33,352 nt of DNA from Paenibacillus koleovorans NBRC 103111. GTDB taxonomy: Bacteria > Bacillota > Bacilli > Paenibacillales > NBRC-103111. This document shows positions 23,730 through 33,337 of this stretch, piece after piece (position 1 is the first letter of the stretch; each line of letters starts with the position of its first letter). The stretch spans positions 1 to 33,352 of the forward strand of contig NZ_BIMA01000078.1 of NCBI RefSeq assembly GCF_004000845.1, in the 5' to 3' direction. The position numbers and the translations under genes are program-made. The notes beneath the pieces were generated by a model. It made no database searches and was not told the DNA's origin. It was given only the letters and a program-made list of their open reading frames with translations.

Positions 23730-26700
23730 ATGCGGAAAACAGGTATTCCCAGCAAGCAAGGGCTATACGATCCCCGGTTTGAACGCGACGCCTGCGGGAT
23801 CGGGTTTGTAGCCGACATCCGCGGTCGCCGCTCCCATGACGTCATCCGTCAAGCTATGCAGGTGTTATGTAACCTCGATCATCGAGGCGGACAAGGCTGC
23901 GAGACGAATACGGGCGACGGGGCGGGGATTTTGATGCAGCTTCCCCACTCGTTCTTCCGTCAAGTGTGTCAAGAGCTGCAGATTCGCCTGCCGGAGGAAG
24001 GAAAGTACGGCGTAGGAATGGTGTTCCTGCCGAAGGATGCGGATGCAAGAAAGCAATGCGAAACGATTATGGAAGGTTTCGTTGCAGGAGTCGGGCTTAC
24101 GGTGCTCGGCTGGCGCGACGTCCCGACGGACAACGCGACGCTCGGCGATTCGGCGAAGTCGGTGGAGCCGATCGTCCGTCAATTGTTCATCGGCGGAGGC
24201 GAACCGGGCGCGGACCGTCTGGCGTTCGAGCGCAAGCTGTATGCGGTGCGCAAGCGGTCGGAGCATGCGTTCCTGGCCGCGGGAATCAAGGAGGCTTATT
24301 TGCCGAGCTTGTCCAGTCGGACGATCGTCTTCAAGGGCATGTTGACTCCGGCGCAAGTAAGCGACTATTATACCGATCTGCGGAACCCGTCGTTCGAGAC
24401 GGCGCTCGCGCTCGTGCATTCGCGATTCAGCACGAATACGTTCCCTAGCTGGGAGCGGGCGCATCCGTATCGGTTCCTCATCCATAACGGGGAGATCAAC
24501 ACGCTGCGAGGCAACGTGAACTGGATGCGGGCTCGCCAAGCGATGGACGAGACCGACTTGTTCGGCGACGATTTCAAGAGCTTGCTGCCGATCATCGATA
24601 CGGAGGGCAGCGACTCGCAGATGTTCGACAACTGCCTCGAGTATCTCATGCTGACCGGACGTTCGCTGCCGCATGCGGCGATGATGATGATTCCCGAGCC
24701 ATGGTCGAACCATGAGAGCATGAGTGCGGAGATGAAAGCGTTTTATGAGTACCACAGCTGCCTGATGGAGCCATGGGACGGCCCGGCGGCAATCTGCTTC
24801 ACCGACGGGGCGGTGATCGGGGCTGTGCTTGATCGGAACGGTCTTCGTCCGGCGCGCTATTGCGTGACGCAGGACGATCTGATCGTATTGTCGTCGGAGG
24901 TAGGCGTACTGGACATCCCGGCGGAACGGATCGTGAAGAAGGATAGGCTGCGTCCGGGGCGAATGCTGCTCGTGGACACGGAGAAAGGGCGCATCGTCTC
25001 CGACGAGGAGCTCAAGAGCTCGATCGCGGCCGAGCAGCCGTATAAGGAGTGGGTCGAGCAGCATTTGGCCGACCTGGAGCAGCTGCCGGACGCGCCGACG
25101 CTGCCGGATCCGGACCGCCATACGCTGCTGGAGCGCCAGCAAGCGTTCGGCTACACTTTCGAGGACTTGACGAAGGTGCTGGAGCCGATGGCCAGCTCGG
25201 GCGTCGAGGCGATCGGCTCGATGGGCATCGATACGCCGCTGGCCGTGCTGTCCGATCGGCCTCAGCTGCTGTACAACTATTTCAAGCAGCTGTTCGCGCA
25301 GGTAACGAACCCGCCGATCGATGCGATCCGCGAGGAGCTGATCACAGCGGTCGGGACGACGATCGGACCGGAGCGCAGCTTGATCAAGCCGGAGCCGGAG
25401 AGCTGCCGTCAGATCCGGTTGAAGTCTCCGATTCTGAGTAATGAAGAGCTGGCCAAGCTGAAGCATATCGATCGCGAAGGGTTCCGCACGGTGTCGCTGA
25501 GCACTTTGTTTCCCGCTGCGGAAGGAGCGGCAGGGCTCGAGGCGTCGCTGCAGCGCCTGTTCGGCGAAGCGGACGAAGCGATCGCGCAAGGCGCGACGAT
25601 GCTCGTCCTGTCGGACCGCGGCGTGAGCGCAGGCCTTGCGGCGATCCCGGCGCTGCTCGCGCTGGCCGGGCTGCACCACCACCTCATCCGCGTCGGCACG
25701 CGGATGAAGGTGAGCTTGCTCGTCGAGTCCGGCGAGCCGCGCGAGGTACACCACTTCGCGCTGCTGCTCGGCTATGGCGCGGGGGCGATCAATCCTTACC
25801 TGGCGATCGAGTCGCTGGACGGAATGATCGCGCAGAACATCCTGACCGGCGTGAAGATTGAGAAAGCCGTCTACAACTACATCAAAGCCGCCACCAAGGG
25901 CGTCGTGAAGGTGCTGTCCAAGATGGGCATCAGCACTATTCAGAGCTACCGTGGCGCGCAAATTTTCGAGGCGATCGGGCTGCAGGCAACGTTCGTCGAG
26001 AAGTATTTCACCTGGACGCCAACTCGAATAGAAGGAGCCGGGTTGGATGTGATTGCGGAGGAGGCGCTGTTCCGCCACCGACGGGCGTATCCGCCGGAAG
26101 GCCAGGACGGACGGGACAAGACGCTCGACGCAGGCGGCGAGTACCAATACCGCCGCGACGGCGATCTGCACTTGTACCGGCCGGAGACGATCCACGCGCT
26201 GCAAAATGCGGTGCGCTCGAACAATTACGGGCAGTTCAAGCAGTATGCGGCGATGGTGAACGACCATTCCCGCCAGACGGCGACGCTTCGCGGCTTGCTG
26301 CAGTTCAAGAAGCAGGAAGGACGCGGGCCGATTCCGATCGACGAGGTCGAGTCTGTCGAGGCGATATGCCGCCGGTTCAAGACCGGGGCGATGTCCTACG
26401 GCTCGATCAGCTCGGAGGCGCATGAGACGCTCGCCATCGCGATGAACCGCATCGGCGGCAGGAGCAACACCGGCGAAGGCGGCGAACATCCGAAGCGGTT
26501 CACGCCGGATGCGAACGGCGACCTGCGCCGCAGCGCGATCAAGCAAGTGGCGTCGGGGCGGTTCGGGGTGACGAGCCAATATCTCGTCAACGCCGACGAG
26601 ATCCAGATCAAGATGGCGCAAGGCGCCAAGCCGGGCGAAGGCGGCCAACTGCCGGGCAAGAAGGTGTATCCGTGGATTGCCGAAGTACGCGGCTCGACTC

Positions 26701-28346
26701 CGGGCGTTGGTCTCATTTCCCCTCCGCCGCATCACGATATTTATTCGATTGAGGATTTGGCTGAACTTATCCATGATTTGAAGAACTCCAACCCGCGCGC
26801 CCGTATCAACGTCAAGCTCGTATCCGAGGTAGGCGTCGGTACGATTGCCGCAGGGGTCGCGAAGGGACGCGCCGACGTCGTCCTGATCAGCGGCTACGAC
26901 GGCGGCACGGGGGCATCCCCGCGCACGAGCATCAAACATGCCGGTCTGCCGTGGGAGCTCGGTCTCGCCGAGACGCATCAGACGCTGCTGCTGAACGGGC
27001 TGCGCGACCGGATCGTCGTCGAGACCGACGGCAAGCTGATGACCGGCCGCGACGTCGTAGTCGCCGCCTTGCTCGGCGCCGAGGAGTTCGGATTCTCGAC
27101 CGCGCCGCTCGTTTCGATCGGCTGCGTGATGATGCGCGTGTGCCACCTGGACACGTGCCCGGTAGGCGTGGCGACACAAAATCCGGACCTGCGGGCGAAG
27201 TTCGCCGGCAAGCCGGAGTATGCGGTCAATTTCATGCGGTTCATCGCGCAGGACATGCGCGAGCTGATGGCGGAGCTTGGCTTCCGCACGATTGAAGAGA
27301 TGGTCGGCCGGACCGATCTGCTCGAACCGACCACGTTCCCGGACAACGGCTCGAAGGAGCATTGGAAGGCGAAGCTCGTCGACCTGAACGCGTTGCTGTA
27401 CCGGCCGGACGTTCCGGACCATGTCGGGCGCTTCTGCAGCATCCAGCAGGATCACCGCCTCGACGAGTCGCTCGACCGCCAGCAGCTGCTGGCACTGGCG
27501 GAGCCGGCGCTGGAGCGGCGCGAGCACGTGCATGCGATCCTCCCGATCCGCAACACGAACCGTGTCGTAGGAACGATCACCGGCAGCGAGGTGACGCGCC
27601 GCTACGGCGCGGAAGGGCTGCCTCACGACACGATCCGCTTCCACTTTGGCGGCTCGGCGGGCCAGAGCTTCGGCGCCTTCATGCCGAACGGCATGACGCT
27701 GTCGCTCGAAGGCGACGCCAATGACTACGTCGGCAAGGGGCTGTCAGGCGGCAAGATCATCATTTTCCCGCCGGAGCAATCGTCCTTTGCCGCGCATGAG
27801 AACATCATTATCGGCAACGTAGCGTTCTACGGCGCTACCAACGGCGAAGCGTATATTCGGGGCATCGCCGGCGAGCGGTTCTGCGTCCGGAACAGCGGCG
27901 TGCGCGCCGTCGTCGAGGGTGTCGGCGACCACGGCTGCGAATATATGACCGGAGGACGCGTCGTAGTCCTGGGCAAGACGGGCCGCAACTTCGCGGCGGG
28001 GATGTCGGGCGGCATCGCCTACGTCTTCGACGAGGACGGTACGTTCAAGGAGCGCTGCAACAAGGAAATGGTGCTGTTCGAGCAGCTCGAGGCCTCCTAT
28101 GAGGTGAATGAGGTGCTGGGCATGATCCGCAACCACGCAAAGTTCACGGACAGCGAAATCGCCCATCGCGTCATCGCCAAATGGGAGGAGCTCGTCTGGA
28201 GCTTCATCAAAGTCGTTCCGAAGGACTACAAGCGGATGTTCGAATCGATCGAGCGCGGCAAGGTGAATGGCATGAACCACGAGGACGCCGTCATGGCCGC
28301 CTTCGAGGAAAATATGAGAGATTTGTCCCGTGTGAGCGGCAATTAG
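23730..28346 (+). CDS. gltB: Glutamate synthase large subunit GltB
   Basis: 1538 residues, normal for the NADPH-GOGAT alpha chain. With GltD it turns glutamine + 2-oxoglutarate into two glutamates, the main route of ammonia assimilation with glutamine synthetase. After a 21-residue propeptide comes the nucleophile Cys22 in DACGIGF, starting the class II glutaminase domain (22 to about 400). The central domain follows, then the FMN synthase domain with the 3Fe-4S cysteines 1132, 1138 and 1143 ([13 protein letters not shown]), and the GXGXG beta-helix at about 1270-1500. ATG 23730 has GGAAAGGTG upstream; the frame is open to 23661 but without a site. The AT-rich 140 bp upstream hold no consensus promoter, which fits activator control such as GltC in Bacillus (inference). 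Bacillus calls this gene gltA. Confidence 0.97.
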   Translation: MRKTGIPSKQGLYDPRFERDACGIGFVADIRGRRSHDVIRQAMQVLCNLDHRGGQGCETNTGDGAGILMQLPHSFFRQVCQELQIRLPEEGKYGVGMVFLPKDADARKQCETIMEGFVAGVGLTVLGWRDVPTDNATLGDSAKSVEPIVRQLFIGGGEPGADRLAFERKLYAVRKRSEHAFLAAGIKEAYLPSLSSRTIVFKGMLTPAQVSDYYTDLRNPSFETALALVHSRFSTNTFPSWERAHPYRFLIHNGEINTLRGNVNWMRARQAMDETDLFGDDFKSLLPIIDTEGSDSQMFDNCLEYLMLTGRSLPHAAMMMIPEPWSNHESMSAEMKAFYEYHSCLMEPWDGPAAICFTDGAVIGAVLDRNGLRPARYCVTQDDLIVLSSEVGVLDIPAERIVKKDRLRPGRMLLVDTEKGRIVSDEELKSSIAAEQPYKEWVEQHLADLEQLPDAPTLPDPDRHTLLERQQAFGYTFEDLTKVLEPMASSGVEAIGSMGIDTPLAVLSDRPQLLYNYFKQLFAQVTNPPIDAIREELITAVGTTIGPERSLIKPEPESCRQIRLKSPILSNEELAKLKHIDREGFRTVSLSTLFPAAEGAAGLEASLQRLFGEADEAIAQGATMLVLSDRGVSAGLAAIPALLALAGLHHHLIRVGTRMKVSLLVESGEPREVHHFALLLGYGAGAINPYLAIESLDGMIAQNILTGVKIEKAVYNYIKAATKGVVKVLSKMGISTIQSYRGAQIFEAIGLQATFVEKYFTWTPTRIEGAGLDVIAEEALFRHRRAYPPEGQDGRDKTLDAGGEYQYRRDGDLHLYRPETIHALQNAVRSNNYGQFKQYAAMVNDHSRQTATLRGLLQFKKQEGRGPIPIDEVESVEAICRRFKTGAMSYGSISSEAHETLAIAMNRIGGRSNTGEGGEHPKRFTPDANGDLRRSAIKQVASGRFGVTSQYLVNADEIQIKMAQGAKPGEGGQLPGKKVYPWIAEVRGSTPGVGLISPPPHHDIYSIEDLAELIHDLKNSNPRARINVKLVSEVGVGTIAAGVAKGRADVVLISGYDGGTGASPRTSIKHAGLPWELGLAETHQTLLLNGLRDRIVVETDGKLMTGRDVVVAALLGAEEFGFSTAPLVSIGCVMMRVCHLDTCPVGVATQNPDLRAKFAGKPEYAVNFMRFIAQDMRELMAELGFRTIEEMVGRTDLLEPTTFPDNGSKEHWKAKLVDLNALLYRPDVPDHVGRFCSIQQDHRLDESLDRQQLLALAEPALERREHVHAILPIRNTNRVVGTITGSEVTRRYGAEGLPHDTIRFHFGGSAGQSFGAFMPNGMTLSLEGDANDYVGKGLSGGKIIIFPPEQSSFAAHENIIIGNVAFYGATNGEAYIRGIAGERFCVRNSGVRAVVEGVGDHGCEYMTGGRVVVLGKTGRNFAAGMSGGIAYVFDEDGTFKERCNKEMVLFEQLEASYEVNEVLGMIRNHAKFTDSEIAHRVIAKWEELVWSFIKVVPKDYKRMFESIERGKVNGMNHEDAVMAAFEENMRDLSRVSGN

Positions 28347-28361
28347 GGGGGAGACGGTACG

Positions 28362-29846
28362 ATGGGAAAACCGACCGGATTTATCGACTATGAGCGACAG
28401 ACGGCGACGGAACGGCCGCCTCTGGAGCGGATCGGCGACTGGAAGGAATTCGTCCAGAAGCTGCCTAAGGAAGAACTGCAGACGCAAGGCTCGCGCTGCA
28501 TGGATTGCGGCATTCCGTTCTGCCACACGGGCAAGCTGATCGCAGGTATGGCCTCCGGCTGCCCGATCAACAATCTCATACCCGAGTGGAACGACCTCGT
28601 GTATCGCGGACTTTGGCGCGAAGCGCTGGATCGGCTGCACAAGACGAACAACTTCCCCGAATTCACGGGACGGGTATGCCCGGCTCCGTGCGAAGGCTCC
28701 TGCACCGTCGGGTTGAACGGCTCCCCGGTGACGATCAAGAGCATAGAGAAGTCGATCGTGGACAAAGGGTTCGACGAAGGCTGGATTACGCCTCAGCCGC
28801 CGGCTGTCCGCACGGGCAAGAAGGTAGCCGTCATCGGCTCCGGACCATCCGGACTCGCAGCCGCCGCTCAGCTTAATAAAGCCGGCCACACTGTCACGGT
28901 ATTCGAGCGCGCCGACCGAATCGGCGGGCTGCTCATGTACGGCATCCCGAACATGAAGCTGGACAAGTCGATCGTGCAGCGACGCGTCGATCTGCTGGCG
29001 GAGGAAGGCGTAACGTTCCGCACCGGCATCGAGGTAGGCGTCAACTACGACGCCAAGCAGCTCCGCAGTGATTTCGACGCCATCGTGTTGTGCGGTGGCG
29101 CGACGAAAGCTCGCGATCTGCCGATCGAAGGGCGCGAATTCGAAGGCATCCATCCGGCGATGGAGTTTCTCCGCCGCAACACGAAGAGCCTGCTCGACTC
29201 GAACCACGAGGACGGCGCACATATTTCCGCCGCAGGCAAGGACGTCATCGTCATTGGAGGCGGCGACACGGGCACGGACTGCGTCGGCACCTCGATCCGG
29301 CACGGCTGCAGGAGCGTCGTGCAGTTCGAGATTATGGCGAAGCCGCCGCTCGAGCGAACGGCGAGCAACCCTTGGCCGGAATGGCCGAAGGTGTATAAGC
29401 TCGACTACGGGCAAGAGGAAGCGGCCGCCCTGTACGGAGACGACCCTCGCGAATATTTGATCTCGACGAAGAAATTCGTTGGGGATGAGAACGGCAAGCT
29501 GAAGGAGTTGCACACCGTGCGCATCGAGTGGCAGAAGGATGCGCAGGGCCGCTTCTCGCCGGTGGAAGTGCCGGGCAGCGAGAAGGTGTATCCGGCGCAG
29601 CTCGTACTGCTCGCGATGGGCTTCATGGGGCCTGAAAATCCGCTCCTCGAACAGCTCGGTGTCGAGCGGGACGAACGGTCCAATGCGAAGGCCGAATACG
29701 GCAAATACGCCACCAATGTCGACGGCGTATTCGCAGCAGGGGATATGCGCCGCGGGCAAAGTCTGGTCGTCTGGGCCATCAACGAAGGCCGGGAAGCCGC
29801 CAGAGAATGCGACCGCTATTTGATGGGTCACACTAATTTGCCTTAA
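28362..29846 (+). CDS. gltD: Glutamate synthase small subunit GltD
   Basis: 494 residues. It transfers electrons from NAD(P)H through FAD and two 4Fe-4S clusters to GltB. The N-terminal ferredoxin-like region has [24 protein letters not shown] and CPAPCEGSC. The FAD site is '[17 protein letters not shown]' near residue 151, and the NAD(P)H site is '[13 protein letters not shown]' near 295. A C-terminal '[19 protein letters not shown]' closes the FAD fold. GGGGGGAG is about 9 nt before ATG 28362, 15 bp after gltB, so the pair form one transcript. No strong hairpin is seen between its stop and the convergent small gene at 29873. Confidence 0.97.
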   Translation: MGKPTGFIDYERQTATERPPLERIGDWKEFVQKLPKEELQTQGSRCMDCGIPFCHTGKLIAGMASGCPINNLIPEWNDLVYRGLWREALDRLHKTNNFPEFTGRVCPAPCEGSCTVGLNGSPVTIKSIEKSIVDKGFDEGWITPQPPAVRTGKKVAVIGSGPSGLAAAAQLNKAGHTVTVFERADRIGGLLMYGIPNMKLDKSIVQRRVDLLAEEGVTFRTGIEVGVNYDAKQLRSDFDAIVLCGGATKARDLPIEGREFEGIHPAMEFLRRNTKSLLDSNHEDGAHISAAGKDVIVIGGGDTGTDCVGTSIRHGCRSVVQFEIMAKPPLERTASNPWPEWPKVYKLDYGQEEAAALYGDDPREYLISTKKFVGDENGKLKELHTVRIEWQKDAQGRFSPVEVPGSEKVYPAQLVLLAMGFMGPENPLLEQLGVERDERSNAKAEYGKYATNVDGVFAAGDMRRGQSLVVWAINEGREAARECDRYLMGHTNLP

Positions 29847-29872
29847 GCGGGCAAGGGAAGCCGTCTCGCTCG

Positions 29873-30073
29873 CTAGATCAGCCAACGGTTCAAGACGATC
29901 ACATAGGCTGCTATACCAACGGCTCCTACGATGATCGAAATGAGGCCAAACCGCACCCTTTGTTGAAACAACCGAAGAATGCCCAAGCTAATCGCTCCAA
30001 AAATAAACAAGAGAAAAAAGACGGTCGTAACGAAAAATTGCGGCGCGATGCCGCCGATATCGACTAAACCCAC
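29873..30073 (-). CDS. Small two-helix membrane protein (66 aa)
   Basis: A 66-residue protein with two hydrophobic helices, 'FFVTTVFFLLFIFGAISLGI' and 'ISIIVGAVGIAAYVIVL', separated by a short basic loop (RLFQQRVR), ending NRWLI. I do not recognise the family. I chose GTG 30073 because AAAGGG (30082-30087) sits 8 nt upstream; a longer reading to 30184 would run upstream across the promoter at 30119-30148 and lacks a site. It has its own promoter on the minus strand and is convergent with gltD. Confidence 0.7.
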   Translation of the reverse strand: MGLVDIGGIAPQFFVTTVFFLLFIFGAISLGILRLFQQRVRFGLISIIVGAVGIAAYVIVLNRWLI

Positions 30074-30118
30074 AATCAGCACCCTTTCCGAAATCGGTTC
30101 TTTATCGGTTCTTCGACC

Positions 30119-30148
30119 ATTATAAAGCAAATTGTCCCAGCACGCCAA
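30119..30148 (-). promoter_or_regulatory. Promoter of the 66-residue membrane protein gene
   Basis: On the minus strand a perfect TATAAT (30119-30124) lies 18 bp from TTGGCG (30143-30148), 46 nt upstream of the GTG start. Confidence 0.6.
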
Positions 30149-30160
30149 ACGAGCGGGGAT

Positions 30161-30206
30161 ATACGGCCGCCAGCGCCTTCGCAAGCGCGGGCGGCCGTCA
30201 TTTTTT
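30161..30206 (+). terminator. Very strong plus-strand terminator upstream of the SDR promoter
   Basis: ACGGCCGCC (about 30163-30171) pairs perfectly with GGCGGCCGT, with an inner GCGC/GCGC, followed by TTTTTT (30201-30206). It has no plus-strand gene directly before it; gltD ends 315 bp upstream. It would stop gltBD read-through before the promoter at 30209. Confidence 0.85.
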
Positions 30207-30208
30207 AG

Positions 30209-30238
30209 TTGACAGGTTATCAGATAAGTTGTTATGTT
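30209..30238 (+). promoter_or_regulatory. Promoter and operator-like dyad of the SDR gene
   Basis: Perfect TTGACA (30209-30214), 18-bp spacer, TATGTT (30233-30238). GTTAT (30236-30240) and ATAAC (30248-30252) form an inverted repeat across the start of transcription; it shares GTTATCG with the LacI-region palindrome at 32212. Confidence 0.65.
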
Positions 30239-30276
30239 ATCGGTAGCATAACTACCTATAAAGCGAGGTCATCCCT

Positions 30277-31050
30277 ATGAGACTAGCGAATAAAATAGCG
30301 ATTATTACCGGCTCCGGCTCCGGCATCGGCCAAGCTTCCGCCTTCCTGTTCGCCCAAGAGGGGGCCGTCGTCATCGTCAACGATCTCGACGTGCAGAAGG
30401 GGACCGACACGGTCGAGCAAATTCGCGCTGCCGGCGGCAATGCCGAGTTCATCCGCGGCGATGTGACGAGCCCTACGGATATGGAGCTCCTCGTCCAAGA
30501 AGTGATCGCCAAGTACGGTCATATCGACGTGCTCTTCAACAATGCCGGCATCAGCGGCGTAGGCGCGCTGCACGAGATCGAGCCCGACACGTTGGACCGC
30601 ATCCTGTCGATCAATATCAAAGGCGTGTTCATTCCAAGCAAATACGTGCTGCCGCATATGATGGAGCGCAAGTCCGGCTCGATTATCAACATGTCGTCCT
30701 GCATCGCCGAGATCGGGCTTGCCCGTCGCGCCTCGTACGCCGCCACGAAAGGCGCCGTGCTCTCGCTGACGAAGTCGATGCAAGTCGATTACGCCTCGTA
30801 CGGCATCCGCGTCAACGCCTTACTTCCAGGCACGATCATGACGCCGTTCGTCGAGAACTATCTCCGTACGTCCTACGAGGATCCAGAGGCGGCGATCGCT
30901 TCGCTCAAGACGCGTCAGCTGAGCGGCGATCTCGGCCGTCCGGACGATGTGGCCAAGGCGGCGCTATTCCTTGCCTCCGACGACAGCAAGTTCATGATGG
31001 GTTCGCCGCTGTACATCGACGGTGGCGTAGTATTCGGGAAAAACGCCTAA
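30277..31050 (+). CDS. SDR family oxidoreductase
   Basis: 257-residue classical short-chain dehydrogenase. TGSGSGIG near residue 12 binds the nucleotide, NDLD after beta-2 suggests NAD, NNAGISG lies near 90, and YAATK holds Tyr154 and Lys158. The end 'MMGSPLYIDGGVVFGKNA' is typical. Substrate unknown; the closest named groups are glucose 1-dehydrogenase and 3-oxoacyl-ACP reductase-like sugar dehydrogenases. It has its own strong promoter and operator-like dyad and is convergent with the LacI regulator, which may control it (inference). GAGG is about 10 nt before ATG 30277. Confidence 0.9.
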   Translation: MRLANKIAIITGSGSGIGQASAFLFAQEGAVVIVNDLDVQKGTDTVEQIRAAGGNAEFIRGDVTSPTDMELLVQEVIAKYGHIDVLFNNAGISGVGALHEIEPDTLDRILSINIKGVFIPSKYVLPHMMERKSGSIINMSSCIAEIGLARRASYAATKGAVLSLTKSMQVDYASYGIRVNALLPGTIMTPFVENYLRTSYEDPEAAIASLKTRQLSGDLGRPDDVAKAALFLASDDSKFMMGSPLYIDGGVVFGKNA

Positions 31051-31062
31051 GCAAGTGTGGGA

Positions 31063-31098
31063 AAAAGGCTGTCAATCCGTCAGGATCGGCAGCCTTTT
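31063..31098. terminator. Bidirectional terminator between SDR and LacI genes
   Basis: AAAAGGCTG (31063-31071) pairs with CAGCCTTTT (31090-31098), with an inner AATCC/GGAT. It has a T run in both orientations and serves both convergent genes. Confidence 0.85.
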
Positions 31099-31118
31099 GG
31101 TTCGGTAGGAGCGGCATT

Positions 31119-32126
31119 CTACCCCAACTGTCGAGTCGATTCTCGAGCGATCAATTCGGAGGGGAGAATGATTTTGCGCCAGTTCGAGTCTAATTTCTGC
31201 TGGATGCGCTCGACGAGCAGTTGTGTTCCCAGAAACCCGAACTGGTAGGCCGGCTGCGAGGCGACGGTCAGGAACGGGTTCAGCAGCGACGCGAGCCCAA
31301 GATCGTCGAAGCAGGCGATCGACATATGGTCGGGCACTCGAATCCGTTTGCTGCGCAGCGCGGCGACGATGCCGACCGCCAGGAAGTTATTGGCGGCGAA
31401 TATCGCCGTCGGCGGGGCTTCCAGCTGCAGCAGCGGATCGAGCTGGCTGGCGTCCTCCAGCTGCTTGTAGCCAAGCTCCATGACGAGCCGCTCGTCGAAC
31501 GGAATATCGTTCAGCTTGAGCGCCTCCCAGTAGCCGGTAAACCGTTGTCGGGCGGTCGAAATCGTGCTGGACCCGTTCACAAGCGCAATTCGCTTATGCC
31601 CCAGCTTAATGAGATGGCCCACGAGCTGCCGCGCCCCTTCCTTGCTCTCACCAACCACCATGTCGGATTCGATGCCCGGCACTTCCCGATCGAGCAGGAC
31701 GAACGGAATTCGATGCCGCTGCAGCGACTGGAGATGGTCAAGCGAGCCGTCTCCGGCCGGAGCGAACAACACCCCATCCACACGTGTGGACAGGATGATG
31801 TCGACATATTCTTTTTCTTTCACCAAGTTCTCATCGCTGTTGCCGAGCAGCAGCTTGTAGCCCAGCTGCATGGCGGCGTCTTCAGCTCCACGAGCCAGCG
31901 TGGTGTAGAACGGGTTGGTCACATCCGTAATGAGCAGAGAGAGCGTCTTCGTTTCCTGCTTCACCAAGCTGCGAGCCGTGGAATTGGGGACGTAGTTCAG
32001 CTCTTCCATAATTTTTTTTACCTTGGCTTTCGTCTTCTCGCTGATGCGTCCAGAGTTATTGATAACTCGAGAGACCGTCATGGCGGAGACGTTGGCGCGT
32101 TTGGCGATGTCGTAGATCGTGATCAT
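31119..32126 (-). CDS. LacI family transcriptional regulator
   Basis: 335 residues, standard for LacI/GalR. Residues 1-50 are the helix-turn-helix and hinge ('TIYDIAKRANVSAMTVSRVI', then SGRISEKTKAKV and LNYVPNSTARSL). Residues 60-330 are the sugar-binding core ('LSLLITDVTNPFYTTLARGA', 'VDGVLFAPA', 'IPFVLLDREVPG', 'ALVNGSSTISTARQRFTGY', 'CFDDLGLASLLNPFLTVASQP'). ATG 32126 has AAAAGGA 9-12 nt upstream; the frame continues to 32195 but would include the promoter. It is divergent from the FucU-type gene, with a palindromic operator between them, so it most likely represses that gene and itself. The effector is unknown, probably a pentose or fucose-like sugar (inference). Confidence 0.94.
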   Translation of the reverse strand: MITIYDIAKRANVSAMTVSRVINNSGRISEKTKAKVKKIMEELNYVPNSTARSLVKQETKTLSLLITDVTNPFYTTLARGAEDAAMQLGYKLLLGNSDENLVKEKEYVDIILSTRVDGVLFAPAGDGSLDHLQSLQRHRIPFVLLDREVPGIESDMVVGESKEGARQLVGHLIKLGHKRIALVNGSSTISTARQRFTGYWEALKLNDIPFDERLVMELGYKQLEDASQLDPLLQLEAPPTAIFAANNFLAVGIVAALRSKRIRVPDHMSIACFDDLGLASLLNPFLTVASQPAYQFGFLGTQLLVERIQQKLDSNWRKIILPSELIARESTRQLG

Positions 32127-32160
32127 ATCGCTCGTCCTTTTGGTTAATTTCCGTGCCTCC

Positions 32161-32189
32161 ATCTTACCCAATAAAAGCATTGACAGCAA
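32161..32189 (-). promoter_or_regulatory. Promoter of the LacI regulator gene
   Basis: On the minus strand TTGCTG (32184-32189), 17-bp spacer, TAAGAT (32161-32166). It overlaps the -35 of the divergent plus promoter. Confidence 0.6.
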
Positions 32190-32208
32190 CCACATTCCAC
32201 GATATGTT
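32180..32208 (+). promoter_or_regulatory. Promoter of the FucU-type gene
   Basis: Perfect TTGACA (32180-32185), exactly 17 bp, TATGTT (32203-32208). The operator begins 4 bp after the -10. Confidence 0.82.
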
Positions 32209-32211
32209 TTG

Positions 32212-32223
32212 GTTATCGATAAC
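32212..32223. promoter_or_regulatory. Palindromic LacI-type operator
   Basis: GTTATCGATAAC is a perfect 12-bp palindrome with a central CG, the usual LacI-family form. It covers the expected transcription start of the FucU-type gene, so binding would block it. Confidence 0.75.
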
Positions 32224-32270
32224 GCAAAATTATCCGGACAAGTGAGAAGATCAAGGACGAGGTGAAGATC

Positions 32271-32696
32271 ATGCTGAAAAAAATTCCCGCGATTTTACCC
32301 CCTGAGCTTGTAAAAATAATGATGGAGATGGGCCACGGCGACGAGTTGGTGCTGGGGGATGCGCATTTCCCTGCTGCGAGCAATGCGGCCAGGCTCGTTC
32401 GTTGCGACGGGCACCCGATCCCGGTACTGCTGGAGGCCATTCTCGAGCTGTTCCCGCTGGACCCGTATGTGGAACGTTCGGTAGGTTTGATGCAAGTAAT
32501 CCCGGGCGACCCTGTGATGCCGCATATTTGGAATACATATCGCCAAGTAGTGGACGCTTCGGGCAACGACCAGCCGTTCGAGTTCATCGAACGTTTCGCC
32601 TTTTACGAGCGGGCGCGCCGTTCCTATGCGATCGTGGCGACCGGCGAGCTTTCCCAGTATGCGAACGTGATTTTGAAAAAAGGACTAGTATTGTAG
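32271..32696 (+). CDS. FucU/RbsD family sugar mutarotase
   Basis: 141 residues, the size of FucU (about 140). It interconverts anomers of fucose or ribose-type sugars. The signature 'MMEMGHGDELVLGDAHFPA' near residue 20 contains the catalytic His of the family, and a C-terminal 'ERARRSYAIVATGELSQYAN' matches the FucU ending. FucU-type is preferred to RbsD-type by length and by this C terminus. ATG 32271 follows GAGGTGA; the GTG at 32262 is part of that site. It is controlled by the adjacent LacI protein through the operator at 32212 (inference), and followed after 22 bp by a YfiT-type gene. No transporter or kinase for the sugar is in view. Confidence 0.9.
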   Translation: MLKKIPAILPPELVKIMMEMGHGDELVLGDAHFPAASNAARLVRCDGHPIPVLLEAILELFPLDPYVERSVGLMQVIPGDPVMPHIWNTYRQVVDASGNDQPFEFIERFAFYERARRSYAIVATGELSQYANVILKKGLVL

Positions 32697-32718
32697 CCAG
32701 GCTGGAGGTGGCTGTACA

Positions 32719-33243
32719 GTGGATCCGTTGAGATATCCGATTGGCTCTTTTCAGCCGGTGGAATCGTTCCGAATGGAGCAGCAGCTAGCATACGAGGATC
32801 AATTGTTGCGGTTTGCCCCTCTGCTTCGAGAGACGGTGCGAGATTGGCGGCCTAACCAGTTGGACACGCCGTATCGTCCAGGCGGCTGGACAGTGCGTCA
32901 AGTCATTCATCATCTGGCGGACAATGACATGAACGCAATCCTTCGGTTTAAACGTGCTCTAACGGAAGAGCAACCGACCGCAGGGACATATCGGGAGGCG
33001 GATTTTGCAGAGCTTGCCGATTACACGGCTGATGTAGAGCTCTCTATCACGTTATTGGAAAGCTTGCATAGCCGTTTCATCATCCTGCTTCGCAGCCTGC
33101 AGCCATCCCATTTTGATCGCACGTTCGTGAGTCCGACCCATGGAAGGATGACCTTGGCGGTCGCTGCGCAGCGTTTGGTTTGGCACAATCATCACCATCT
33201 CGCCCACATTGCAGCGCTGAAGCAGCGGATGGGATGGCAGTAA
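32719..33243 (+). CDS. YfiT/DinB family putative metal-dependent hydrolase or thiol transferase
   Basis: 174 residues, close to Bacillus YfiT (178). Family features: 'LRYPIGSFQP' at the start, 'YRPGGWTVRQVIHHLADNDMNA' with the first metal His, and 'WHNHHHLAHIAALKQRMGW' at the end with the other His ligands. The DinB/YfiT four-helix bundle binds a divalent metal; related proteins are bacillithiol-S-transferases that add a thiol to electrophiles. Cytoplasmic. GTG 32719 is used because GGAGGTG is 8 nt upstream. It is 22 bp after the mutarotase and probably co-transcribed, though no shared function is evident. Confidence 0.9.
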   Translation: MDPLRYPIGSFQPVESFRMEQQLAYEDQLLRFAPLLRETVRDWRPNQLDTPYRPGGWTVRQVIHHLADNDMNAILRFKRALTEEQPTAGTYREADFAELADYTADVELSITLLESLHSRFIILLRSLQPSHFDRTFVSPTHGRMTLAVAAQRLVWHNHHHLAHIAALKQRMGWQ

Positions 33244-33265
33244 TCCAATAACTTCCGACTAAACC

Positions 33266-33298
33266 ACCGTTCCTCCTGCCGGAGAGAACGGTTTTTAT
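33266..33298 (+). terminator. Terminator after the YfiT-type gene
   Basis: ACCGTTC (33266-33272) pairs with GAACGGT (33286-33292), an inner CTCC/GGAG continues the stem with one bulged base, and TTTTT follows. Confidence 0.88.
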
Positions 33299-33308
33299 TT
33301 ACATTTTT

Positions 33309-33337
33309 AGAAAGTTTAAGTGCTTTACAGCGCTAAA
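33309..33337 (+). repeat. Dispersed intergenic repeat, copy B
   Basis: Matches 20957-20985 at 25 of 29 positions in the same orientation, again just after a terminator. It runs toward the window edge and may be longer. Confidence 0.65.

Noticed and set aside
23865-27644. A 1259-codon open frame on the minus strand opposite gltB
   Set aside because: It is the mirror of a GC-rich gene with strong codon bias. Its product is a low-complexity Arg/Leu/Asp-rich chain with no domain, while the plus strand codes a complete GltB.
27744-29885. A 713-codon open frame on the minus strand opposite gltB/gltD
   Set aside because: Same explanation; it spans the ends of two well-supported genes and has no recognisable motif.
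29873-30184. Longer 103-residue form of the small membrane protein
   Set aside because: The added 37 residues would be coded across the TATAAT promoter and have no ribosome site; the GTG at 30073 has one.
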